Shown: positions 51,136-59,520 of the stretch, piece after piece | How positions within the stretch are numbered: position 1 is the first letter of the stretch | How the letters are laid out: every line of letters begins with the position of its first letter | Assembly: GCF_009649635.1 (NCBI RefSeq) | Contig: NZ_WJII01000006.1 | Span: 124,001 to 188,000, forward strand | From: Microbacterium sp. SYP-A9085 | GTDB taxonomy: Bacteria > Actinomycetota > Actinomycetes > Actinomycetales > Microbacteriaceae | Length of the DNA: 64,000 bases | Reading direction: 5' to 3' | Made by a program: the position numbers and the translations under genes | The notes under the pieces: model-generated | Databases searched by the model: none | Told to the model about the DNA's origin: nothing | What the model saw: only the letters and a program-made list of their open reading frames with translations

Positions 51136-52029
51136 ATGAAGCGTCACCGCGCCCTCCTCGCCGGCTTGGCTGTCGTCATCCTCTGGGCCAGTGCGTTCCC
51201 AGCGATCCAGGTCGCTGCGCCCGCGATGGGACCCATCGGGCTGTCCTTCGCAAGGCTTTTCATCGCGACGGTCGCGCTTCTCATCGTCGGGCTCGTCAAG
51301 CGGATCCGAGTGCCGCGGCCACGTGATCTCGGCTGGATCATCGCCTGCGGGTTCTTCGGCATGACGTCGTATCAGCTCCTGCTCAACTGGGGTGAGCTGT
51401 ATGTGCCGGCCGGGACGGCGAGCATCATCGTCGCGGCGGCGCCCCTCGTGTCGGTGGCGGTCGCGCGCATCCTGTTCGCGGAACGGATCTCCCGGATCAC
51501 CATCGTCGGCAGCGCCATCGCCCTGGGCGGCGTCGTGATCGTGTGCCTGGCCCGCAGCGGAGTGGCCCTCTCGGCGGCGGTGTGGATCGTCGTCGCCGCG
51601 ATGGTGGTCCAGGGCGCCTACCACCCTCTGCAGCGCCCGCTGCTGAGACGCTATTCGGGGCTCGAGGTCGCCTGTTACGGGATGGTCGCGGGGACGCTCA
51701 TGACGGTCCCGGTGGCCCCCTTCGCTGTTGATGGCCTGCTCGGTGCCGGGGCGGCCGCGTGGCTGGCGGCCGTGTGGCTGGGGCTGATGCCGTCGGCATT
51801 GGGGTTCGTCTTGTGGGGTTATGCCGTCGGGCGGATGTCCGTCGCCGCGTCGACGTCGATGCTCTACCTGGTCCCGCCCGCTGCCGTTCTCATCGCCTGG
51901 GCCTGGCTCGGAGAGCTTCCGATCGTCGCCGAGCTCATCGGTGGCGTCATCGTGCTTCTCGGTGTGATCACGATCTCCCAGCTGCCGCGAATCCTCGCGT
52001 CCCGTCGGACACGATCGGCCCTGGTGTGA
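51136..52029 (+). CDS. EamA-family exporter
   Basis: A 297-residue protein with ten membrane helices in two EamA repeats: AVVILWASAFPAIQVAAPAMGPIGLSFARL, SYQLLLNWGELYVPAGTASIIVAAAPLVSVAVARILFAE, and GLMPSALGFVLWGYAVGRMSVAASTSMLYLVPPAAVLIAWAWLGE. It probably exports a metabolite under control of the divergent LysR regulator. GTG 51118 is in frame upstream; ATG 51136 with GAAG before it places MKRHRALL just before the first helix. Confidence 0.88.
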   Translation: MKRHRALLAGLAVVILWASAFPAIQVAAPAMGPIGLSFARLFIATVALLIVGLVKRIRVPRPRDLGWIIACGFFGMTSYQLLLNWGELYVPAGTASIIVAAAPLVSVAVARILFAERISRITIVGSAIALGGVVIVCLARSGVALSAAVWIVVAAMVVQGAYHPLQRPLLRRYSGLEVACYGMVAGTLMTVPVAPFAVDGLLGAGAAAWLAAVWLGLMPSALGFVLWGYAVGRMSVAASTSMLYLVPPAAVLIAWAWLGELPIVAELIGGVIVLLGVITISQLPRILASRRTRSALV

Positions 52030-52100
52030 AAAGGACACGGCCGGTGGGAGGCACAGTTCCACCCGCCCCGCCCAGAGCCGCGTCACGTCAATCTCTTGCG

Positions 52101-52165
52101 ATGTAAAAGATAGTTGACATATCTCGGCGAACCGCGTTACTCTCAATGTCAAGAATTACTGACAT
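52101..52165 (+). promoter_or_regulatory. Promoter with two inverted-repeat operators for the membrane/XRE pair
   Basis: Two 20-base dyads, 52101-52120 (ATGTAAAAGATAGTTGACAT) and 52146-52165 (ATGTCAAGAATTACTGACAT), fit ATGTCA-N8-TGACAT. TTGACA (52114-52119) inside the first is a consensus -35; TACTCT (52138-52143) after an 18-base spacer is the -10; transcription would begin inside the second dyad. This is a textbook autorepression layout, with the XRE protein two genes downstream the likely binder. Confidence 0.7.
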
Positions 52166-52177
52166 GAGGAGCCTGAG

Positions 52178-52612
52178 ATGGTCTACCAAGAGCGCAACAC
52201 CTGGATGCAGCTGATCGTGAGTGCGATCGGCATGGGCGTGTACGTCATCGTCATCCTCGCGCTCGCTGAAGGCGGCCGGCTCACCGACGTCGCGTGGTGG
52301 CCGGTCATGCTGTGGACCGTCGGCGCCAGCATTGTGGCGTCGATAGTGCTGAGCATCCTGTGGGGCATCGTCGCGGGCGCGAGGGATCCGGACGGGGTGG
52401 GCAGGTCCGATATCCGCGATCGGGACATCGCGCACATGAGCGCCCGGGTCGGGCAGTCCTTCCTCGTGATCGCCGGCCTCGGCGTGCTCGTGCTGTGCGC
52501 ACTCGAGGCCGACTGGTTCTGGATCGCCAACACGATGTACTTCGGATTCGCCGTCTCGGCTTTCGTCGGCGGCGTCGCGGGAGTCATCGCCTACCGCCGA
52601 GGACTGGCGTGA
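52178..52612 (+). CDS. Four-helix membrane protein of an XRE-linked module
   Basis: A 144-residue protein with four hydrophobic helices (LIVSAIGMGVYVIVILALAE, WPVMLWTVGASIVASIVLSILWGIVAG, FLVIAGLGVLVLCALEADWF, FGFAVSAFVGGVAGVIAY) and a polar loop with RDIAHMSARVG. The family is not recognised by name, but small membrane proteins paired with a short XRE regulator are common in Gram-positives. GAGGAGCC precedes ATG 52178. The stop overlaps the XRE start (TGATG). Confidence 0.78.
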   Translation: MVYQERNTWMQLIVSAIGMGVYVIVILALAEGGRLTDVAWWPVMLWTVGASIVASIVLSILWGIVAGARDPDGVGRSDIRDRDIAHMSARVGQSFLVIAGLGVLVLCALEADWFWIANTMYFGFAVSAFVGGVAGVIAYRRGLA

Positions 52613-52827
52613 TGGTCAGGCCCACCAAGGTCACGAACACCATCCGCGCGCACCGCGAGGCTGCAGGATTCACGCAGGCCGAACTCGCCGGGCGCGTCGG
52701 CGTCACGCGCCAGACCCTCATCGCGATCGAGCAGGGCAAGTACTCGCCGACGCTGGAACTCGCCTTCCAGATCTCGCGCATCTTCGGCGTCGGCATCGAC
52801 GACGTCTTCCAGCACCCCGACCACTGA
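52612..52827 (+). CDS. XRE-family helix-turn-helix regulator
   Basis: A 71-residue single-domain DNA-binding protein: NTIRAHREAAGFTQAELAGRVGVTRQTLIAIEQGKYSPTLELAFQISRIFGVGIDDVFQ. This matches the short XRE regulators (YozG-like) that repress their own membrane-protein operon. It is translationally coupled to the membrane protein gene, and the next gene starts ten bases later, so the quinone-reductase-like gene is probably in the same operon. Its likely operators are the dyads at 52101-52165. Confidence 0.92.
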   Translation: MVRPTKVTNTIRAHREAAGFTQAELAGRVGVTRQTLIAIEQGKYSPTLELAFQISRIFGVGIDDVFQHPDH

Positions 52828-52837
52828 CAGGAACCCC

Positions 52838-53869
52838 ATGAGCACCGAAACAAAGCACCGCATCGACAGCCGGACCATGACCGCGTGGCAGCAGACCCAC
52901 TACGGCGGCCCCGACACGCTGCGAGCGACCGAGGTGGCCGTGCCCGAGGCGGGCAAGGGCGAGGTGCTGCTGAAGATCCACGCGACGGCGCTCAACGCCG
53001 GCGACATCCGCATCCTGCGCGGCGACCCCGGCCTGGTGCGGCTCGCGTTCGGACTGACCCGCCCGCGCACAGCCACCCGCGGCATGGACGTGGCCGGCAC
53101 CATCGTCGCGGTCGGCCCCGGAGTGGACACGGTCGCCGTCGGCGACGAGGTCATCTGCGAGCTCCCCGGAGGCGGTGGACTCGCGCCGTACGCCACGGCA
53201 CCGGCATCCCGTCTCGTTGCGCGCCCCGAAACCCTCGATCCCGTTGCCGCCGCGACGCTGCCGATCGCCGGCGGCACCGCCGTGCAGGCGCTCGATGGGG
53301 CGGGCGTCTCCCGTGGCAGCCGCGTGCTCGTCATCGGCGCCTCCGGCGGCGTCGGCACGTTCGCCGTGCAGCTTGCCGCGCTGCGCGGCGCCGAGGTGCA
53401 CGCGGTGTGCGGCGCGCGCAATCGCACACTCGTCAAGGGACTGGGCGCGCAGCGGACGTTCGACTACACCACGACGGATGCCGCGTCCTTGCCCGCCGCG
53501 TCCTACGACGCGATCATCGACATCGCCGGCGCGTGGACCCTGCGCGATCTGAAGCGGCTTGTGCGGCCGGGCGGTGCCACGGTGCTGGTGTCGGGACAGG
53601 GCGGCCGCGTGCTCGGGCCGATGGGGCGGATACTGGGCGCGATGGTCCGCTCGATCGGGTCGAAACGGCCGTTCAGGATGCTCGCCGCGACCTGGCAGCA
53701 ACACGTCGTCGCGCAGCTGGCGAAACTGGCAGCCGACGGCCGAATCACGCCGGTCATCGAGCGCACGTTCACGTTCGAGGAAGGGCGCGAGGCGGTTGCG
53801 CACGTGGACGCCGGACACACCGTGGGAAAGGTGGTCGTCGCGGTCACTCGACGGTCAGAAGCCCGTTGA
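52838..53869 (+). CDS. NAD(P)-dependent alcohol dehydrogenase/quinone-oxidoreductase-like protein
   Basis: A 343-residue MDR protein. Family stretches are GEVLLKIHATALNAGDIRILRGDP, TRGMDVAGTIVAVGPGVDTVAVGDEV, the NADPH loop VLVIGASGGVGTFAVQLAALRGAEVHAV and DAIIDIAGAWTLRDLKRLVRPGG. Zinc-binding cysteines are absent, so it is a quinone-reductase-type enzyme. It follows the XRE gene by ten bases in the same direction. Its 3' end overlaps the converging MmgE/PrpD gene by 26 bases, so the two may interfere. Confidence 0.88.
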   Translation: MSTETKHRIDSRTMTAWQQTHYGGPDTLRATEVAVPEAGKGEVLLKIHATALNAGDIRILRGDPGLVRLAFGLTRPRTATRGMDVAGTIVAVGPGVDTVAVGDEVICELPGGGGLAPYATAPASRLVARPETLDPVAAATLPIAGGTAVQALDGAGVSRGSRVLVIGASGGVGTFAVQLAALRGAEVHAVCGARNRTLVKGLGAQRTFDYTTTDAASLPAASYDAIIDIAGAWTLRDLKRLVRPGGATVLVSGQGGRVLGPMGRILGAMVRSIGSKRPFRMLAATWQQHVVAQLAKLAADGRITPVIERTFTFEEGREAVAHVDAGHTVGKVVVAVTRRSEAR

Positions 53870-55208
53870 GTTCGTCACACGACGCCACATTCTCGAAGTC
53901 CCGTGCGACCGCAACCACGCGAGCCGCACGATCCGCACCGATCAAGGGGTCGGCGAGGTCGGCGAACTTCAGCGACATCGCTTCCAGATGCGCGTCGAGG
54001 TCGGGGTCTTCGACGGCGGAGATGGCATTGACATTCGTGTCGATCCGCGTGCCGTCAACGAGCGCGACGCTCACGCGAGTCTCCCCGAAGCTCATGCCCT
54101 CCGCGACCTGCACGCTGACCTTGTCGCGCAAGGCCACCAAGCGCGGATCCCGTGTCTTCTCGTCTGTGAAGCCCTCGCTCGTCGTGGGTTCGCCGGCGAG
54201 CGCGAGAGCGGACACGTATCGAAGGCTGAACTTGCCCTCCAGCCCGGTCACCGGTGCGGGGATGTCGCAGGTGCCGCGGACAATCGGCCGGGCGGTGAGG
54301 ACGACGGAGACGATCTCGTCGTCGGCGAAGTCTCGCAGAGCCTTCGCCGCCCTGATCGACTCCACGGCGGAGTGCGTGCCATGGCAGCAGGCGTGCCGCT
54401 TGGCGACGACGCCTGAGATGCCGGATCGTCCGGCCAGCTCCCGGTCCACCCGGTCGACATCCAGCCGGTCGCTGTGGGTCCACTGGTACCCACGGGGCGC
54501 CTCGATCCCATCATCGGGCGCGCTGAACCCCTCCTTCGCAGCGAAAGCCGCGAATACCCCGTTCGCGGCGGCGCGCCCGGCGTTGAGGTGTTTGCCCATG
54601 GTGCCGAAGACTGCCTTGAGGCCCGAGGCCTGGGTCGCGGCGAGGCTGAGCGCGCGGCGCATAGCGTCGTCGTCGAGCCGTGCCAACACTCCAGCGGCAA
54701 CCGCCGACCCGAAGACGCCAACGGTCCCCGTGTTGTGGAAGCCTCTCGCGTACGACTCTGCGCCGGTGGCGAGGCCGACCACGGACATCGCGTGGACACC
54801 TGCCGAGTACGCGACGAGGATGTCTTGACCCGTGCTGCCGAGCGCTTCACCGACCGCGAGCGCCGCAGGCATGATCACGGAGGTCGCGTGGCCCCCGACG
54901 AAGATGCTGGTGTCATCAAGATCGAGAGCGTGCGCGGCGATCGAGTTCACGAGCGACGCCTGCGACATCGAGGTCTTCGTCGCGGTGCCGATCAGCGTCG
55001 AGCGCGGATGCCCGCCTTCGGCCTCGACGAATCCCCGGGCGATCCTTGCCGACTCCTCCGAAGTGCCCGCGAGTGCCACACCCAGGTAGTCGATGAGTGC
55101 GGCCTTGGTGCGTGTGAGATCCGCCTCGGACAGACCGGCGCGCGCGATGGCCTGCACGTCGTCGACCAGCCGGTTCGTGAACGAACCTTCGATGTGGGTG
55201 GCTGTCAT
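53844..55208 (-). CDS. MmgE/PrpD family protein
   Basis: A 454-residue protein of the MmgE/PrpD (2-methylcitrate dehydratase) superfamily: TKAALIDYLGVALAGTSEESARI, NSIAAHALDLDDTSIFVGGHATSVIMPAALAVGEALG, GFHNTGTVGVFGSAVAAGVLARLD, GTMGKHLNAGRAAANGVFAAFAAKEGF and KRHACCHGTHSAVESI. Members dehydrate or isomerise carboxylic acids; other branches epimerise amino-acid derivatives. ATG 55208 with AAGGAAGGA upstream is preferred over ATG 55226, which overlaps the ATPase stop. It ends the peptide-type ABC operon, suggesting that the imported compound is its substrate. Confidence 0.87.
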   Translation of the reverse strand: MTATHIEGSFTNRLVDDVQAIARAGLSEADLTRTKAALIDYLGVALAGTSEESARIARGFVEAEGGHPRSTLIGTATKTSMSQASLVNSIAAHALDLDDTSIFVGGHATSVIMPAALAVGEALGSTGQDILVAYSAGVHAMSVVGLATGAESYARGFHNTGTVGVFGSAVAAGVLARLDDDAMRRALSLAATQASGLKAVFGTMGKHLNAGRAAANGVFAAFAAKEGFSAPDDGIEAPRGYQWTHSDRLDVDRVDRELAGRSGISGVVAKRHACCHGTHSAVESIRAAKALRDFADDEIVSVVLTARPIVRGTCDIPAPVTGLEGKFSLRYVSALALAGEPTTSEGFTDEKTRDPRLVALRDKVSVQVAEGMSFGETRVSVALVDGTRIDTNVNAISAVEDPDLDAHLEAMSLKFADLADPLIGADRAARVVAVARDFENVASCDELNGLLTVE

Positions 55209-55222
55209 GCCGTCCTTCCTTC

Positions 55223-56347
55223 TCATTCGGTCCCGGCATCCGGAACAGGGGGCTCGGCTGGAGACCGACGCGAGCCGGCCGACACCAGCGGGCCGGATGC
55301 CGATTCGCCCGACGTCCGAAATGGCGCGGGCGCGTCCGGGGCCGGCCTTCCGGTCTCATCCAGAGGGAAGTGGCACGCGACCAGATGGTCCGGGCGGATC
55401 TCGCGCTTGACCGGCTCGATCTGCGCGCAGACCTCCTGCGCGAACGCGCACCGCGCGCGGAAGCGGCATCCGCTCGGAGGATCCATCGGCGACGGCGGTT
55501 CTCCGAGAAGCCGCAGGCGCGGGCGCTCGTCCGGGGTGAACGAGGGGATGGCGGACAGGAGTGCGGCGGTGTACGGGTGCGCCGGCGCCCGGAAGAGCTG
55601 ACTGACGGACGCCTCCTCGCAGATCTTTCCGAGGTACATCGTCGCGACGCGATCCGCCAACTGCTGTACCACTGCGAGATCGTGCGCGATGAGCAGATAC
55701 GTCAGATGGAACTCGCGCTTCAGCTCGGCGAGCAGCTCGACGACCTGTGCCTGGGTGGCTGCGTCGAGCGCCGTCACGGGTTCGTCGCAGATGACGAGTG
55801 CGGGGCGGCAGACCAGGGCTCTTGCGATGGCGACACGCTGCTGCTGGCCGCCGGAGAGTTCCGACGGCCGACGCTTGCCGTGGATGCTGGGATCGAGGCC
55901 GACTTGGCGTAGACACTCCGCGACGGCGTCCTGTCGCTGCTTGCGCGTCATGTTCGATCTGCGCAGCGGCTCTGCCACCGTGCGCTCGACGCTCCACGTG
56001 GGATCGAGCGCGGACGACGGGTCCTGGAAGATCATCTGGACAAGCTGGTGCCGCGCGTGTCTCGCTTTTCTGCTCCGAGAGCTCACATTCTGCCCGGCGA
56101 TGTCGATGCGGCCTCCGCGCGCGTGAGGCGCGCCGATGATCGTTCGGGCGAGGCTGGTCTTCCCAGAGCCGGTTTCGCCGACGATCGCGAGGGTCTCACC
56201 GCGCGCGACTTCGAAGCTGACGCCGGCAACCGCCGACACCTTGGCGCTGCGCAGCGAGCCCGAACGCGCGACCGTGAACTCCTGTACCACTTGCTCGGCG
56301 AGGAGAGCGGGAGACCTGCCGTCCGAAGAAGTGTCACTCGCCACCAT
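55223..56347 (-). CDS. Oligopeptide-type ABC transporter ATP-binding protein (DppF/OppF-like)
   Basis: A 374-residue ATPase with Walker A (VGETGSGKTS), Q-loop (MIFQDPSSALDPTW), signature (LSGGQQQRVAIARAL), Walker B (ALVICDEPVTAL) and switch His (IAHDL). The C-terminal HPYTAALLSAIP and PSGCRFRARCAFAQEVC form the oligopeptide/dipeptide transporter extension. ATG 56347 has GGAG six bases upstream; ATG 56359 is an alternative. It overlaps the paired ATPase gene by 14 bases. Confidence 0.9.
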   Translation of the reverse strand: MVASDTSSDGRSPALLAEQVVQEFTVARSGSLRSAKVSAVAGVSFEVARGETLAIVGETGSGKTSLARTIIGAPHARGGRIDIAGQNVSSRSRKARHARHQLVQMIFQDPSSALDPTWSVERTVAEPLRRSNMTRKQRQDAVAECLRQVGLDPSIHGKRRPSELSGGQQQRVAIARALVCRPALVICDEPVTALDAATQAQVVELLAELKREFHLTYLLIAHDLAVVQQLADRVATMYLGKICEEASVSQLFRAPAHPYTAALLSAIPSFTPDERPRLRLLGEPPSPMDPPSGCRFRARCAFAQEVCAQIEPVKREIRPDHLVACHFPLDETGRPAPDAPAPFRTSGESASGPLVSAGSRRSPAEPPVPDAGTE

Positions 56348-57254
56348 GCTCATCTCCATTCCGCACTTCCGCTTGGGGGTCGATCGTGCGTTGCGCCGTG
56401 CGCGGCGGATCGGCGGTCGGCACCTCCGGGTCGGCGGGAAGGCTGACGCCCGGAACGCGCGCGATCAGTTCCCGCGTGTAGGGCATGGTCGCCCGATCGA
56501 ACAGGTCCGCGGCCGGCAGCTGCTCCACGAGTCGCCCCGATCGCAGGACCAGCACATCGTCGGCCCGGGATGCTGCAAGCACCAGGTCATGCGTGATGAA
56601 GAGGACACCGATGCCGAGTCGGTCGCGCAACTCGTCGATGAGGTCCATGATCAGGGCCTGCGTCGTGACGTCGAGCGCCGAGGTGGGCTCGTCGCACAGG
56701 AGCACCCCGGGGTTCATGGACAGGGCGATCGCGATGACGGCCCGCTGTTTCATTCCGCCGGACATCTGATGCGGATAGGCGTAATACCGCTCCTTCGGTG
56801 CCGCGATCCCGACCTGTTTCATCAGGTCGAGCGCCCGCTCCTCGGCGGCCGCAGCCGAGAGTCGTTCACCGACTCGCGAGAAGCGCATGCTCTCCGCGAT
56901 CTGCGGTCCGACCCGGGTTGTGGGATTCAGTGCTCGTGTGGGGTTCTGGAAGACCAGCGCGGCTTTGCTCGATGTGTAGCGTCGGCGCGCGCGCGCCTTC
57001 ATGTCGCTGACATCCCTCCCGCCTACCTCGATCCGACCGCTGACGCGGAAGATGCGTTCATCGAGCACTCCGAGGATGGCCTTCGTCGTCATCGACTTCC
57101 CGGCCCCGGACTCGCCGACCAGGGCGGTCATCCTTCCCGGTTCGACCGAGAACGAGAGCGAGTCGAGGATGGGTGCGTTCTCCCTGCCCACCACGGCGAC
57201 CGTGAGATCTTCGACCCGCACGAGGGCGTTCTGCACTGTCACGGACGTGCTCAT
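56334..57254 (-). CDS. Oligopeptide-type ABC transporter ATP-binding protein (DppD/OppD-like)
   Basis: A 306-residue ATPase with Walker A (VGESGAGKSMTTKAILG), Q-loop (LVFQNPTRALNPTTRVG), signature (MSGGMKQRAVIAIAL), Walker B (VLLCDEPTSALD) and switch His (FITHDL). PYTRELIARVPG near the end is a shortened form of the oligopeptide C-terminal extension. It pairs with the following ATPase to power the permeases. Its start shares one base with the permease stop (TGATG). Confidence 0.9.
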   Translation of the reverse strand: MSTSVTVQNALVRVEDLTVAVVGRENAPILDSLSFSVEPGRMTALVGESGAGKSMTTKAILGVLDERIFRVSGRIEVGGRDVSDMKARARRRYTSSKAALVFQNPTRALNPTTRVGPQIAESMRFSRVGERLSAAAAEERALDLMKQVGIAAPKERYYAYPHQMSGGMKQRAVIAIALSMNPGVLLCDEPTSALDVTTQALIMDLIDELRDRLGIGVLFITHDLVLAASRADDVLVLRSGRLVEQLPAADLFDRATMPYTRELIARVPGVSLPADPEVPTADPPRTAQRTIDPQAEVRNGDEHGGE

Positions 57255-58180
57255 CAGGACGCTCGCTTTTCCTGCAGGGCATCCGACAGCAAGTTGACGG
57301 ACGCGATCGTGGCGAACAACATGATCGCGGGCATCACGATGAGCTGGGGTGCGACGGTCATATAGCTCTGGTTCTGCCCGATGATGCTGCCCCAGCTCGG
57401 GGTGGGTGCAGGGACACCCAATCCGAGGAAGCTGAGCGCGGCCTCGGCCATCATCGCGCCGGCGATCGCGACGAGCCCATAAGCGAAGACACGACCCGCA
57501 ACGTTCGGCCAGACATGGGTCGTCAGGATCTGCAGCATCGGGACGCCGCTCGTCCGCGCCGCCACGACGTAGTCCATGTGCACCACCCGAAGGGTCTGTG
57601 CCCGAGTGATCCGACCGAAGCCCGCGATGCTGAAGAATCCGATGGCGATGATCGCGTTGAACATGCTCGGGCCGAGGTAGGAGGCGATCGCGATGGCCAG
57701 CACGATGTCGGGGAACGCGAAGATCACGTCAAGGCACCGCATCAACACCGGCCCGAGCACCCTCTGGTAAAAGGCTGCCAGCATGCCGATCAGTGACCCC
57801 ACGATCATGCCGATCGCGATCGCGCCGAAGGCGACGGTGAGGGTCACCCGGCCTCCGACGAGCAGCTGGGCGAGCATGTCGTTGCCAAGCGCGTTCGTGC
57901 CGAGCGGATGACCGGGGCTTCCGATCGGCAACAAGCCCTCGGAGAGATCCCCCGTGGTCGCGTCGGGAAGCGAGAAGACGGTCGGGCCGAAGAAGCACGC
58001 CAGCACGATCAGGACGAGGATCGAGGCGGGGACGACCACCCCCGCGTCGCGATATCTCTTCGTACGCGTGAAGAACGTGGGCGGGGTTCCCGTCGCGGTC
58101 GCCGGGCCGGGGCTCGCCGAGGGGGTGCTGTCCAGCGGCAGCTCGGGCAGGTGCGGGGGCGACGTTTCAACCTGTGTCAC
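57254..58180 (-). CDS. Oligopeptide-type ABC transporter permease (DppC-like)
   Basis: A 308-residue permease with six membrane helices after a Pro/Ser/Thr-rich N-terminus of about 45 residues. DppC marks are HPLGTNALGNDMLAQLLVGGRVTLTVAF, the EAA-loop AARTSGVPMLQILTTHVWPNVAG and FLGLGVPAPTPSWGSIIGQNQSYM. The start is a GTG overlapping the partner permease stop by four bases, with GGAGG upstream. Confidence 0.9.
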   Translation of the reverse strand: MTQVETSPPHLPELPLDSTPSASPGPATATGTPPTFFTRTKRYRDAGVVVPASILVLIVLACFFGPTVFSLPDATTGDLSEGLLPIGSPGHPLGTNALGNDMLAQLLVGGRVTLTVAFGAIAIGMIVGSLIGMLAAFYQRVLGPVLMRCLDVIFAFPDIVLAIAIASYLGPSMFNAIIAIGFFSIAGFGRITRAQTLRVVHMDYVVAARTSGVPMLQILTTHVWPNVAGRVFAYGLVAIAGAMMAEAALSFLGLGVPAPTPSWGSIIGQNQSYMTVAPQLIVMPAIMLFATIASVNLLSDALQEKRAS

Positions 58181-59136
58181 CGTGTTGCCTCCCTTACACG
58201 TGGATCGAGAATGGCGTAGAGCATGTCGATGGCGAAGTTGGCCACGACGACGAAGATCGCCACGATCGTCACGCTCGCCAGCGCAGCGGGCGTGTCGTGC
58301 TGGGTGACCGACAACCGGATGAGCGTGCCCATCCCGGGGATGCCGAAGATCTGCTCGATGATGACCGTGCCCGCGATGAGCCTTGCGATATCGATTCCGA
58401 CCACCGTCAGGAGACCGAAGGACGAGTTGCGCACAGCATGCCTGAAGACGAGTCGGCTGGCGCTGATGCCCTTCAACCGCGCGAGCGTGATGTAGTCCTC
58501 GTCATCAAGCTGAGTGACGAGCTCGGATCGGAAGACGCGCATCAAGAGCGGGAACAGGAACAGGCCCAGCACGATGCTCGGGAAGAGGATGTGGATCAGA
58601 TTCGGTCCCCAGCCATCGCTGAACGGATTGACCCATCCGCGTGGTGAAACGATCCGGTACCGCACCGCGAGCAGATTCAGCAGCAGCAGGCCCAGTACGA
58701 ACCCGGGAACCGAGGAGCACACCAGCGCAACGCCCTGGATGATGCGGTCAACCGCCCTGCTCCGGCTGGCGACCGAGATGACCGCGAGGGTCACACCGAG
58801 CAGGATGGAGAACAGCAGACCAAGGACGAGCATCTCGATCGTCGGCAGCAGCGCGCGGCTGATCATGTCCGACACCGGCTGTCTCGGCGGCACCAGCGAC
58901 GTGCCGAAGTCGCCCGTGAAGAAGTTGCCGAGCCAGGTCAGATACCGCACGAAGAAAGGCTGATCGAGATTGAGTTCCGCCCGAAGTGCGGCCTTCGCCT
59001 CGGGCGAGTAGTCCTCGCCAAGGATCGACGTGACAACGTCACCAGGGAGGATGAACATGATCGAGAACGCGAGGAACCCGGTCCCCAGCACGACGATCAC
59101 CATCTGAGGGACTCGGCTGGCCAGCACGCGAAGCAT
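58177..59136 (-). CDS. Oligopeptide-type ABC transporter permease (DppB-like)
   Basis: A 319-residue permease with six membrane helices: LASRVPQMVIVVLGTGFLAFSIMFILPGD, GTSLVPPRQPVSDMISRALLPTIEMLVLG, the EAA-loop TLARLKGISASRLVFRHAVRNSS and IEQIFGIPGMGTLIRLSV. ATG 59136 has GAGGGGG well spaced; the GTG six bases earlier would be too near that site. It is the first gene of the four-gene ABC set plus MmgE/PrpD. The binding protein is encoded divergently, across 384 bases. Confidence 0.9.
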   Translation of the reverse strand: MLRVLASRVPQMVIVVLGTGFLAFSIMFILPGDVVTSILGEDYSPEAKAALRAELNLDQPFFVRYLTWLGNFFTGDFGTSLVPPRQPVSDMISRALLPTIEMLVLGLLFSILLGVTLAVISVASRSRAVDRIIQGVALVCSSVPGFVLGLLLLNLLAVRYRIVSPRGWVNPFSDGWGPNLIHILFPSIVLGLFLFPLLMRVFRSELVTQLDDEDYITLARLKGISASRLVFRHAVRNSSFGLLTVVGIDIARLIAGTVIIEQIFGIPGMGTLIRLSVTQHDTPAALASVTIVAIFVVVANFAIDMLYAILDPRVREATR

Positions 59137-59142
59137 CAGCAC

Positions 59143-59520
59143 CCCCTCGGCGTCGAGCGTTCCCCGGTCATCAGGTTCTTCCTCAGTTTCGGCATTCGTG
59201 CTCGCCGTGGCCGGGCGGCGACGGCGTCACACCGTGAACCTGGGGGGATTTTCATGCGTACCGGTCCTTTCCGGGCGCTCAAGTCGGTGGGACGACCGAC
59301 TCTCCCTCGCGCCGGCACTGCACTGAGCCGACCCGAATGAAGAATCAATATATACATAAACTTGGCGCGAAATCACGCGTTGCAGAACAACGCGTGCACG
59401 CCTAGCATGAAGCGACATCGTAGCGGTTGATCTTTAAACTTCACGTGATTCGTGGATAGACTACGCGAAGTTTGATTATTAAACTCACTGCTACCCCGCT
59501 CTGTTCGAAGGAGATCAGAC
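59143..59520. promoter_or_regulatory. AT-richer divergent control region between permease and binding-protein genes
   Basis: No gene is supported in this gap. It is clearly AT-richer than the rest of the window, especially 59340-59490. It holds AAACTTGGCGCG at 59358-59369, the palindrome at 59375-59395, an AAACTTCACG (59436-59445) / CGCGAAGTTT (59464-59473) inverted pair, and TTAAACTCAC from about 59478. Four AAACT-type boxes suggest cooperative binding by a regulator that is not in the window. TAGACT (59457-59462) is a possible -10 for the binding-protein gene. Confidence 0.5.
59375..59395. promoter_or_regulatory. Perfect 8-bp palindrome in the divergent region
   Basis: ACGCGTTG (59375-59382) and CAACGCGT (59388-59395) are exact reverse complements around a 5-base spacer. 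The form fits a dimeric repressor such as a LacI- or GntR-type protein. It lies about 130 bases before the binding-protein gene and 240 bases before the permease gene. Confidence 0.5.

Noticed and set aside
53844..53869. 26-base overlap of converging gene ends as a possible frameshift or misassembly
   Set aside because: Both proteins keep normal C-terminal family length, so a true 3' overlap is the simpler view.
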